DNA from: Clostridium kluyveri DSM 555
GTDB lineage: Bacteria; Bacillota; Clostridia; Clostridiales; Clostridiaceae
Assembly: GCF_000016505.1 (NCBI RefSeq)
Contig: NC_009706.1
Span: 3,100,001-3,164,000 of the forward strand
Direction of reading: 5' to 3'
DNA length: 64,000 nt
Under the pieces are notes generated by a model that did no database searches, was not told where the DNA came from, and saw only the letters and a program-made list of their open reading frames with translations. Within the stretch, counting starts at the first letter, position 1; every line of letters begins with the position of its first letter. Positions 45,096 through 53,332 of the stretch are shown piece after piece. The position numbers and the translations under genes are program-made.

Positions 45096-46500
45096 TTAGA
45101 TTAAATCTACGGTATAAATGTCCTTTTTTTCTACGACTATAATTAGCACTTTCTTTAATCCCTCTTTTTCCAGCTCTTCTTGAACCATTTTACTTTCTCC
45201 ATACAATTGAAGTTGTTTCAACCCCTGTTTTTTTACCTTGTCTAATGTATCTCTATCACTTTCTCTTACATACTTCAATATTATAATCTTCATTGATTTT
45301 CTGAAAACGCTGCTCCCAATAAATAGTTTTTATAACATAATTAGGTACATTTAGCACAGTTCCAAGAGGTCCTGCTCCTTTTATAGTAAGCATTCCAAGA
45401 TAAAAAAGCAGTGACTTAAAATTCTCTTTCACACTATACATGGTGTGAATGTTAAATCTGTCTACGAGAATTGTAGCTGTTTGACCTAGGGACATTATTT
45501 CTTCCAAAGCTTCCCTATCATTAAAATTACGTGCCAATTGATTAACTTTACCATAATCTGTTTTTACATTATTATCTATCATTTCTTTAGGATAACGATT
45601 ATATGCTAAATAACCTTCAAGAAAATACATAGTCATATCTGGATTAAAAACAGATTCACTGTTTTCATTAAATTTGTATCCATTATAGTATTCCGTCATA
45701 TCTTTGCACATTTTTTTGTAATTTCTATATCTTGTATGCCTACCTCATCCATAATCCAGGAAAGTTCATCCCCAGTAAATCCAAGCATAGCATTAAGGTT
45801 TTCATCTAAAGTATAGTTTCTAGTTATATTAAAGCCGCTAGTCAAATCATCCAGCATTATAGGACTTACTCCAGTCATAAATATTCTATTAAAATTATCC
45901 ATAGTGGCATCTTTTAAGGCTTTATAAAAGACTTTAACGAAACCTTCTTCACCATGAAGTATACTGCTGTAAGTATTTTGTTTTCCTCCAGTTATTAGTT
46001 CATTTGCAAAGTTATCATATTCATCTATTAAGACAAAAACAGGTATCTTTGCTTTTCTAGAAAGATAAGCTATGTATTCAACTGCTGCTTCCGCTTCAAT
46101 AATATCTTGAACTACTTTTTCACTCTGAAAAAAATAAGAATATTTCACAAAAAAACTTTTCACTGAATAAGTTATTTTCGTATTAAAACTTTTTCTTAAT
46201 TCCTCTTCTCCGTGGCCTGCATCTACACTGGCAAAACTCATCCTCCAAACGAGAAATTTATTTTTATTCTTTGTGGGTTTTTTACCTATATATAATTCTC
46301 CAAATAAATCCTGAAATTTATCCTTTTTATTTATATCGTAATAATTTTCAAGCATTGATATAAATAAACTCTTTCCAAATCTTCTGGGTCTTATAAAAAA
46401 TTGATAAGGTGCATATCTATCCAATAACTCTATATAGGATGTTTTATCTACATAATGAATACACTTATTATTACTTAAGAGAAACTTATTATTTAAAATC
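45096..46500 (-). pseudogene. Decayed AAA-ATPase / PD-(D/E)XK nuclease-like protein
   Basis: Three frames together match one protein of the AAA_9-like/DUF1703 family. Frame one runs from about 46500 through HYVDKTSYIELLDRYAPYQF and the P-loop RPRRFGKS to residues near VGIQDIEIT. It breaks at a seven-T run (45711-45717), where one base seems lost, and continues as MCKDMTEYYNGYKF to YWEQRFQKI. A third piece (45096-45293) carries the C-terminal tail. Most of the nuclease core between the last two pieces is missing. The 5' end is lost at the TnpB element. The gene is dead. Confidence 0.8.
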
Positions 46501-47428
46501 TCAAATGGCTCAAAGTTGTATGAAAACTGCTATTGCTAAATATAAAACCAATAAGTCAAATGGACATGATTTTACCTTAGTGCAGTTTGAGAACTTAGAA
46601 TATGACCTTGTTTGGAATCGAGATTATTCTCTAAATAAAAATATATTCTCTATTAATAGTCTACAAGGTAGACTAAAAATCCCCTACCAATCTAAAGGCA
46701 TGGAAAAGTATTTTGATGGTTCTTATAGTTTTGGTACTGCTAAATTAGTATATAAATTTAATAAATACTTTTTGCACATACCAGTGACTAAAGACTATCC
46801 TCAAACCACGCCTTTTGAAATTAACAAAATTGTAGGCATTGACCTCGGCATAAATTTTCTAGCTACTACTTATGACAGCTTTGGTAAAGCTACATTCTAC
46901 CAAGGTAGACATATAAAAGCCAAAAGAGGTCATTATAAAATTCTAAGAAAACAGCTTCAAGAATGTGGCAGTAAATCAGCAAAGCGTAGAATTAAATCTA
47001 TAGGTTCAAGAGAAAACCGTTATGTATCTGACATAAACCACCAGATAACAAAGTCACTCGTTGACAAGTACGGAACAAATACCTTGTTTGTACTTGAAGA
47101 TTTAACTAACGTTAGAACTGCTACTGAAAAAGTAACTATCAATAATAGGTATGTTTCTGTATCCTGGGCTTTCTATCAATTTAGGCAACTATTGGAATAT
47201 AAAGCACAAATGAATGGCTCAATAGTTATGGCAGTCAATCCTAAATATACAAGTCAAACTTGCCCTAAATGTGGGCATATTGAAAAAGCTAATAGAGATA
47301 AGAAAAACCATATCTTTAAGTGCAAAAATTGCAGCTATCAGTCAAATGATGATAGAATCGGAGCAATAAATCTTTGGAGAAAAGGCATTGAATATATTGA
47401 ACAATCCTTCAAAGAACATAGTGAGTAA
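46499..47428 (+). pseudogene. tnpB: N-terminally truncated TnpB (IS200/IS605 RNA-guided nuclease)
   Basis: Homology to TnpB begins near SQMAQSCMKTAIAKYKTNKS; the first 80-100 residues are missing, and the frame upstream is only the antisense of the decayed ATPase. The RuvC acidic residues are all visible: GIDLGINF, LFVLEDLTNV and DDRIGAINLWRKG. The zinc ribbon is CPKCGH...CKNCSYQ. The nuclease centre is thus intact but the RNA/DNA-recognition part is cut. The right end with its RNA follows directly. No tnpA is nearby. Confidence 0.85.
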
Positions 47429-47557
47429 ACTTGCTACGTTGCGGTGCAGTCAATCACCGTATCGTAACCTACATTTGAGGTGGGAGATATTTTGATCGTT
47501 AGTACCACGTGTAGCAGAGTTACAAGCTCCCGCCTCTTTAGGCGGTGAGTCATTGAC
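47429..47557 (+). ncRNA. OmegaRNA / right end of the tnpB element
   Basis: The segment right after the tnpB stop ends in a typical IS200/IS605 right-end hairpin: AAGCTCCCGCCTC, TTTA, GGCGGTGAGT, then CATTGAC. In active systems this transcript guides TnpB. The likely element border is near 47557. The region appears undamaged, unlike tnpB itself. Confidence 0.75.
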
Positions 47558-47669
47558 AGCTCTCATTAATAAGATTTTCTCCCTTTACAGCTTGTACCTG
47601 TACAGGAAATACCAAGACAAAAAACAATATAAAAATCCCAAGTATATTTTTTATGTATTTACAATTCAA
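47558..47669 (-). pseudogene. 5' fragment of a secreted-protein gene cut by the tnpB element
   Basis: On the - strand a TTG at 47669, placed 6 nt after GGAGGG, starts a signal peptide: MNCKYIKNILGIFILFFVLV, then FPVQVQA and VKGENLINES. The frame then enters the right end of the tnpB element and stops. Only the export signal and about ten mature residues survive. It lies 31 bp after the secreted protein gene at 47701 in the same direction, so it was the next gene of that operon. Confidence 0.7.
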
Positions 47670-47700
47670 TAAAAGCCCTCCTTACCCTACTTTAACTTAT

Positions 47701-48336
47701 TCATTCAAACAAAGCCATTATTTCTGATAATGTATCTAAGGAAAAATTACTTAAGAAAACCTTTTGAAGATCCAACTTTTCCGTTTCTGAAAGATTATCG
47801 TACTGAGATTTAAGAGATGAAGTATCTATCTCTTTAGAGGGGTCATTCATCTTTTTTATAAGTACGGACTTTACATCCGCCACCAGATCTTTTTCTGGCT
47901 GAGTTTTAACTGCAGCTTCAATATTATCCATTTTGCTCACTGTTTCCACAAGATCCGGGTTTGTAATGGTGAATTCCATTCTAACTTCTTTTAGAAGCTG
48001 GCAGCCATCTTTACTCGTCACTGATTTTTTTATACACAGGGTATAGGTTTTCCCCTTTTCATAATTTGAATCAGGTGATAGAGTTATAGACAGGTTATCA
48101 CTGCTCAAGGACAATGTAATTGGAACCATCTGCTCATCACTGTCCAATACCTGTATGTTTTGTTCTATAACAGTACTTGCGTTCAATTCCTTATTAAATT
48201 TTATTGTCCAGCTTTTATTCTGCGCTATGTTGGATTTAGAATCCATGTATTTTATATCATAGTCAAAGGCCTTAACGGGAATACCATATACTAAAATGCA
48301 AATTATAGACACTAGAAAAATATGTTTTAGTTTCAC
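47701..48336 (-). CDS. Secreted protein with an Ig-like domain and a helical C-terminal domain
   Basis: Encodes 211 residues from a GTG preceded by GAGGAGGATTCTTT. The signal peptide ends near VKA-FD. Residues about 25-125 form an SbsA/Ig-like domain (WTIKFNKELNASTV and SLSSDNLSITLSPDSNYEKGKTYTL). The helical end (YDNLSETEKLDLQKVFLSNFSLDTLSEIMALF) strongly resembles the end of the membrane protein at 15859-16794. Both lie next to SLAP-domain genes. Presumably a wall- or S-layer-associated factor; the exact role is unknown. Confidence 0.75.
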   Translation of the reverse strand: MKLKHIFLVSIICILVYGIPVKAFDYDIKYMDSKSNIAQNKSWTIKFNKELNASTVIEQNIQVLDSDEQMVPITLSLSSDNLSITLSPDSNYEKGKTYTLCIKKSVTSKDGCQLLKEVRMEFTITNPDLVETVSKMDNIEAAVKTQPEKDLVADVKSVLIKKMNDPSKEIDTSSLKSQYDNLSETEKLDLQKVFLSNFSLDTLSEIMALFE

Positions 48337-48453
48337 AAAGAATCCTCCTCTTTAATATTTAGCTATATTATAGCATAATAGAATAGGATTCATGGTAAAA
48401 TTATGTGATATTGATGTTGAAATTTATTATTACTTTGGTATTAAGGTGGGCTC

Positions 48454-48486
48454 TTAAAAAGACGTTTTTTAAAACGCCTTTTTAGT
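48454..48486. terminator. Hairpin between the second SLAP gene and the Ig-like protein gene
   Basis: CTTAAAAAGACGTTTT and AAAACGCCTTTTTAG form a stem with two mismatches and a two-base loop, A/T rich on both outer sides, so it can act in either direction. Confidence 0.55.
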
Positions 48487-48567
48487 TAAATGCATTAATA
48501 AAAGATTAGATTGCTATTAACGACTTTATTATTATCCAATAGGCTTGTTTATCTAAATGTAAATATC

Positions 48568-49365
48568 TTACTGAAAAATCATCTTCCATTTATCCTTAAC
48601 ACTTACAGCATCGTCTATTTTCATATCAGTTTCAATAGCTAAATTACATATTCTAGCTTTCATGGATTTAACCATAAAGCCATCTAGAGAAAATTTGCTT
48701 GAAGCTACTATGTTATTTTGTTCATCTTTGATTGTTATAGGAATCTCTTGCAATCCTACATCTTTATTTGTTGAATTTCTTATTACAAGTGTTATAATAA
48801 TTTTGCCATCTGCACCATGAATTATATCAAAAGTGGATATACTTAACTGTCCCTTTTCTATTCCAGGAAGTTCATATAAGAATTTCTCAAAAACATTACT
48901 AAATCTTTCAAATCCCTTTGGAATTTCTTCATACTCTATATCAGCGTAATTTACAGCTTTTACCCTAGAATTAAATACTATTTTACACTGCTGATCCTGA
49001 AATTTTTCCATTTTCACTAACTTCTTATCAAAATGAATTTTCCAAGGTCTTGCTCCACCTGAAGGAATATTTCCCATATTTTTTAAGTTAAAAGTTTTAC
49101 TGGCAATTTCCTCATTTTGGGCATTCAATAAGATTAATGGAACAAACTCAAAGTTTATATCCCTATTTAATCCATTTCTAAAATATACTTTAGCTTCTAG
49201 TTCTTCTCCATCATCAAAGACATAAACTGTAGATATGTTTATGTCATTTTCTTTTATGGGATTCATTTCAGAAAGTTCTTCCTCCATTATCTCTTTTTGA
49301 ACATTGGATATTATATCTCCATGCCCTTGTGCTAGGGATAATTCCATTTTTACATCTTCAGCCAT
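48568..49365 (-). CDS. SLAP-domain protein, second copy
   Basis: Encodes 265 residues from the ATG at 49365, after TTTTGGAGGTAAAATTT. It has two SLAP units: STVYVFDDGEELEAKVYFRNGL...IPSGGARPWKIHFDK and STFDIIHGADGKIIITLVIRNSTNK...MVKSMKARICNLAI. It aligns along its length with the protein at 16862-17746, including the acidic N-terminal piece SNVQKEIMEEELSEM. No signal peptide. As at the first locus, the next gene downstream encodes an exported protein with the same C-terminal domain, so this looks like a duplicated functional unit. Confidence 0.8.
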   Translation of the reverse strand: MAEDVKMELSLAQGHGDIISNVQKEIMEEELSEMNPIKENDINISTVYVFDDGEELEAKVYFRNGLNRDINFEFVPLILLNAQNEEIASKTFNLKNMGNIPSGGARPWKIHFDKKLVKMEKFQDQQCKIVFNSRVKAVNYADIEYEEIPKGFERFSNVFEKFLYELPGIEKGQLSISTFDIIHGADGKIIITLVIRNSTNKDVGLQEIPITIKDEQNNIVASSKFSLDGFMVKSMKARICNLAIETDMKIDDAVSVKDKWKMIFQ

Positions 49366-49541
49366 AAATTTTACCTCCAAAACTTGTACTTACACTTAAT
49401 TTCCTATAGAAATTATAAATCAACTCTTATTAAATATCTATCCATATACTTCTTTCATTTTTATTATATCATAAACTGTCCTTTTCAAATTAACTTTTTA
49501 TTATTTCATAAGCTTTGAAAACAGCCTCATTTAAAAAACAC

Positions 49542-49570
49542 TTTTGTAGTGACCTAATATTGACTATATT
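49542..49570. repeat. Candidate left terminal inverted repeat of the DDE/Tyr-recombinase element
   Basis: The sequence starts TTTTGTAGTGACCTAATATT. Read inward, it resembles the inverse of 53297-53325 (TTTTGTTGAACTATAATTAA), with shared TTTTGT, TGA, CTA, ATT and CTAT blocks in order. The match is imperfect. Confidence 0.4.
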
Positions 49571-49650
49571 TTAAAAAAATATTTACTTTTTATTTACCTT
49601 CATGTATACTTACCCTATGTATAAATTACCATGCTTTGGAGGTGCTTTAA

Positions 49651-51516
49651 ATGTTTATAAGAGAGTATAAAACTAAAAATAAAAAAAATGGCAATACATA
49701 CATAACCCACAAATTGGTTGAGGCCTATCGTGTTAATACTACTGTAAAACAACGTATTATTATGAACCTTGGTACCCTGTCTGTTCCAAGATCAGATTGG
49801 CGAAAACTAGCTGTGATTTTAGAATCAAGACTTTCAGGGCAGGTATGTATATTTGAAAGGGATACCAATTTAAATGAAATAGCAGCAAAAGCCATAGAAC
49901 ATCATGAATTAATACAGGACAGAAATAAATCTAAAACTCAGAGAGTACAGCAAAGTAAAATAATTTCCATAGACATTGAATCCCTTAGAACAAGTAAAAA
50001 TCGTTCATTGGGTCCTGAACTCGTGGCAAACTCAGCATGGGAACAGCTGCAATTTGAAGAGATATTAAAAGATGCTGATATAAATGAAAAAGAGAGAGCA
50101 GTGGCAAAAGCTGTTATTATAGGACGTCTCATTAATCCATCCACTGAATTGGATGCCTTAGACTGGATTAATAACCGTTCAAGTATACTTGAATTATTAC
50201 CTGTGCATATTGACATGTTAAGCAAAGATGCTGTATACGAAATAACAGATAAATTATTTGCCCATAAAGATCACATAGAAACATCCGTAAGAAAAAAAGA
50301 AGAGGATTTACTTAAAAAATCAGATACAATATTTTTATTTGATCTCACTAACGCATATTTTAAAAAGAGTGGTAAAAAAAATTCTATAACACGCCATGAT
50401 GTTTCAAAGAAAAAAGAGTTCCATTGTCCCCTGGTTACATTGACTGTATGTGTAAATAGTTTAGGATTTCCTATATATAGTGAAATTTATGATAGCAATC
50501 AGTCAGAGCCTGAAACTCTGGAGGATATTTTATATAGATTAGAACGCAAAAATACTACATTATCTGTAATGAAGCCCACCCTCATCATAAATAGAAAAAT
50601 TGCCACCAAAGACAATATATCTTTGATAAAGAGTAAAGGTTATGAATACATATTAATACAACAAATCAGTGGGGAAGAAAAATATAATAAAGAATTTAAA
50701 AATGCAAAAGATACTTTTGAAGTAATTAAATCCGATAGACCTAATGCTTATGGTGAATTAAACAATTTATATATAAAAAAAATAGACCTTGAAGAAACAA
50801 GCAGAATCATTTGCTTAAATGAAAACAGATTACAGGAATATACATCAATAAACGTAAAGAAAGAAGAAGATTTCATTGAAGATATAAAAAAAATAGAAAA
50901 CTCTATAAACAAAGGATACTTAAAGGTTGTGGAAAAAGTGGGGGAAAGAATAGAAAAATTAAAACAAAAATACCCATCTATAGCTGGATATTATGATATA
51001 AATATCAATCTTAATGAAGAAAATAAAAAAGTTAAAGAAATAAGCTGGATCAAAAAACCTAAAAAACAGGAAAAAGACATATTCTCTGAATGTTGTGTCA
51101 TAGAAACAACTCTTAAGAAAATGGATGCAAAGAATATATGGGATATATACATTATGTTAAAAAATGTACAATATTCATTCAAAACATTAAAAACAGATTT
51201 AGGGCTGATACCAATATATCATCAGAAAGCCGAAAGGACAAAGGCACACTTATTTATATCGGTACTTGCATATCACCTATTAAATAGTATCGAAAAAAGA
51301 TTAAAAGATAATGATGATCATAGAAAATGGTCAACTATAATGGAACAATTATCCACCCACAAAAGAAGCACTGTAATATTTACCGATGAAGATAATCAAA
51401 TACATCATATCAGAGTTTCAAGTATGCCCGAGAGTGTACATGAAGAAATATATAGACTATTAAATATAGAGGATATTACTAAAAGAGTTTACAATCTGGC
51501 AGGGTTTAGATTGTAG
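49651..51516 (+). CDS. IS1634-like (IS4 superfamily) DDE transposase
   Basis: Encodes 621 residues. The N-terminus MFIREYKTKNKKNGNTYITH and HKLVEAYRV...RIIMNLG match IS1634-type transposases. The catalytic core has DLTNAYFKKSG for the first Asp (FLFDLTNAYF). Later come FPIYSEIYDSNQSEPETLE, and the C-terminal Glu region KTDLGLIPIYHQKAERTKAHLFISVLAYHL. It appears full length with no frame damage. GGAGGTGCTTTAA precedes the ATG. Unusually for an insertion sequence, a tyrosine recombinase gene follows 25 bp later on the same strand, probably in one transcript. Confidence 0.88.
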   Translation: MFIREYKTKNKKNGNTYITHKLVEAYRVNTTVKQRIIMNLGTLSVPRSDWRKLAVILESRLSGQVCIFERDTNLNEIAAKAIEHHELIQDRNKSKTQRVQQSKIISIDIESLRTSKNRSLGPELVANSAWEQLQFEEILKDADINEKERAVAKAVIIGRLINPSTELDALDWINNRSSILELLPVHIDMLSKDAVYEITDKLFAHKDHIETSVRKKEEDLLKKSDTIFLFDLTNAYFKKSGKKNSITRHDVSKKKEFHCPLVTLTVCVNSLGFPIYSEIYDSNQSEPETLEDILYRLERKNTTLSVMKPTLIINRKIATKDNISLIKSKGYEYILIQQISGEEKYNKEFKNAKDTFEVIKSDRPNAYGELNNLYIKKIDLEETSRIICLNENRLQEYTSINVKKEEDFIEDIKKIENSINKGYLKVVEKVGERIEKLKQKYPSIAGYYDININLNEENKKVKEISWIKKPKKQEKDIFSECCVIETTLKKMDAKNIWDIYIMLKNVQYSFKTLKTDLGLIPIYHQKAERTKAHLFISVLAYHLLNSIEKRLKDNDDHRKWSTIMEQLSTHKRSTVIFTDEDNQIHHIRVSSMPESVHEEIYRLLNIEDITKRVYNLAGFRL

Positions 51517-51541
51517 TTACTAAATGAAAGGGAGAGATATA

Positions 51542-52405
51542 ATGATACTTTTAAAGGCAGCAGTCAATCAATATAAAAAATACTTAATAAACACTGAAAA
51601 AAGCAAAGAAACAATAACAGGATACAGTAACCACCTTAAAAGAATGGAATCATATCTTATTGAGAAATTCAATTATCCTCCATATTTACAGGATATAACA
51701 CTTACCAATCTTGAAGAATATTTGGACAGTCAATTAGCTCGAGGATTAGCTCAGGCAAGCAGAAGCAAAAGCTATTATATAATAAGATCTTTTTATAATT
51801 ACTGCTGCAGAAAAGAGCTAGTTGAAAAAAACATAGCTCTAAATCTTGAACCAATAAAAGTAAAGAGGAAAGAAAGAACCTATCTGACTAAAAATGAAGT
51901 GATAGTTTTAGTACAAAAGATGGAAAATGAATTGATAAAAACAATAGTAATGGCAATATATCATACAGGCATGAGAATATCAGAATGCACTAATTTAAAG
52001 ATTAAAAGTGTAGATTTTAAAAATAAAGTAATACATATAATTGGGGGGAAAGGAAATAAAGACAGGGATATTCCAATAAGTGACACACTAAATAAAATTC
52101 TAACAAAGTATATTAAAAATGAAAGGCTGGAGGTAAATAGTAACTACTTTTTCGCAACTAAAGCTTCAGGAAGAATTTCACCCCAGCATATTAATAGACA
52201 GATAAACGAAACAGTTAAAAGGCTTGGATGGGAAAAACACGTATCCGCTCACATTTTAAGACACAGTTTTGCATCAAAACTAATTCAGCAGGAAGTCAAT
52301 CTGGTTAAAATTCAAAAACTACTGGGACATTCAGACCTGAGAGTAACATCAATTTACACACATACCAGTAAAGAAGAATTAAGACAAGCTGTAAATGTAA
52401 TTTAA
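51542..52405 (+). CDS. Tyrosine recombinase (phage-integrase family)
   Basis: Encodes 287 residues from the ATG at 51542, after AAAGGGAGAGATATA. An N-terminal SAM-like core-binding domain (about 1-90) is followed by the catalytic domain. The active-site set is complete: Arg in HTGMRISE, Lys in GGKGNKDRDIP, HILRHSFAS for His-x-x-Arg, LGHSDLRVT for the second His, and Tyr in SIYTHTS. It resembles XerC/D-like integrases of mobile elements. Its tight coupling to a DDE transposase gene upstream and a DNA-binding-like gene downstream suggests a resolvase or a second integration function within one transposon. Confidence 0.9.
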   Translation: MILLKAAVNQYKKYLINTEKSKETITGYSNHLKRMESYLIEKFNYPPYLQDITLTNLEEYLDSQLARGLAQASRSKSYYIIRSFYNYCCRKELVEKNIALNLEPIKVKRKERTYLTKNEVIVLVQKMENELIKTIVMAIYHTGMRISECTNLKIKSVDFKNKVIHIIGGKGNKDRDIPISDTLNKILTKYIKNERLEVNSNYFFATKASGRISPQHINRQINETVKRLGWEKHVSAHILRHSFASKLIQQEVNLVKIQKLLGHSDLRVTSIYTHTSKEELRQAVNVI

Positions 52406-52428
52406 AGATAAAGGAGAATGCTATACCA

Positions 52429-53172
52429 ATGGAAGAAATATCAAAAAAAGCAATCTATAATGATAAAGTAAAATTAATATTAAAAGGATTAACAGAAGGT
52501 AAATCAAGAGAAGAACTGGCAGAAGAACTTGGATATAAGAATTACAAGAGCTTAGATATGTATATGAGAAGAAAGCATTGGAGATGGAATTCCAAAACTG
52601 AAAAATATAAAGAGGAAGTTCCAAAAACAACATTTAATGATAATCTAAATAAAATCAAGACAATTGGTACAAAGGCAGGCAGAGTAATAGACTTATTTGA
52701 CAGCGGAATAGAAGAGCCAATTACAATTGCTAAAAAAGCAGGCTTTAGAGATCACATTGAAATGGCAAAACATATGAGAAATCAAAATTACATCTGGGAT
52801 GAAAAATCAAATAATTATGTAATGAGAGCAGGAAAGTTAGAGAATGAAACTCTAACAAAACAATCCCTGGATATAACATATGAAACAGATATTAATCAAT
52901 TCATACCACTACTAAAGATGCTGCAAAGTAATAAGGATAAATTAATAGAAAATTTAATGCCAGAACTGCAAACACACAAAATACCCACATATTTAGTTCC
53001 AGGTATTCCAACTATACTATCAGCACAGATGATGAGCAGCTTGAAATTTTTATTAAAGGAGTATTCAAATGAAAAAAATATAACCCAAAGACAAATATTA
53101 GAGGTAGCACTAATAGAGTTCTTTAATAAATACGGATACAAATATAAGGTAAATAAAATGCTTAATGCTTAA
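52429..53172 (+). CDS. Two-module helix-turn-helix-like protein of the transposon
   Basis: Encodes 247 residues and is not recognised as a named family. Two similar units occur: KLILKGLTEGKSREELAEELGY...RRKHWRWNSKTEKY (about 14-60) and RVIDLFDSGIEEPITIAKKAGF...RNQNYIWDEKSNNYV (about 84-130). Each looks like a helix-turn-helix followed by a Trp-rich wing. The C-terminal part (about 215-240, NITQRQILEVALIEFFNKYGY) looks like a ribbon-helix-helix or dimer helix. AAAGGAGAATGCTATACCA precedes the ATG, 23 bp after the recombinase gene. It may bind element ends or act as an accessory or target-selection factor. Confidence 0.7.
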   Translation: MEEISKKAIYNDKVKLILKGLTEGKSREELAEELGYKNYKSLDMYMRRKHWRWNSKTEKYKEEVPKTTFNDNLNKIKTIGTKAGRVIDLFDSGIEEPITIAKKAGFRDHIEMAKHMRNQNYIWDEKSNNYVMRAGKLENETLTKQSLDITYETDINQFIPLLKMLQSNKDKLIENLMPELQTHKIPTYLVPGIPTILSAQMMSSLKFLLKEYSNEKNITQRQILEVALIEFFNKYGYKYKVNKMLNA

Positions 53173-53188
53173 TAATAACCATCTACTA

Positions 53189-53219
53189 AATAACAGTGAT
53201 TAAACTCACTGTTATTTTT
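53189..53219 (+). terminator. Terminator of the transposon operon
   Basis: AATAACAGTGA and TCACTGTTATT form a perfect 11-bp stem with a TTAAAC loop and a following T run, 16 bp after the last gene of the unit. Confidence 0.8.
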
Positions 53220-53296
53220 CAAAAATCAGGCAATTCTCTAAAGTACAATAAAACTGTAGAAAAAAAACTCATTGTTTTGTAATTATTAGTGTATCT

Positions 53297-53325
53297 AATA
53301 ATAGCTTAATTATAGTTCAACAAAA
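53297..53325. repeat. Candidate right terminal inverted repeat of the DDE/Tyr-recombinase element
   Basis: The sequence ends ATTATAGTTCAACAAAA; its inverse resembles the start of 49542-49570. The reading frame of the S-layer-like protein becomes convincing immediately to the right of this point, which fits an element border here. Confidence 0.4.
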
Positions 53326-53332
53326 TACAGAG

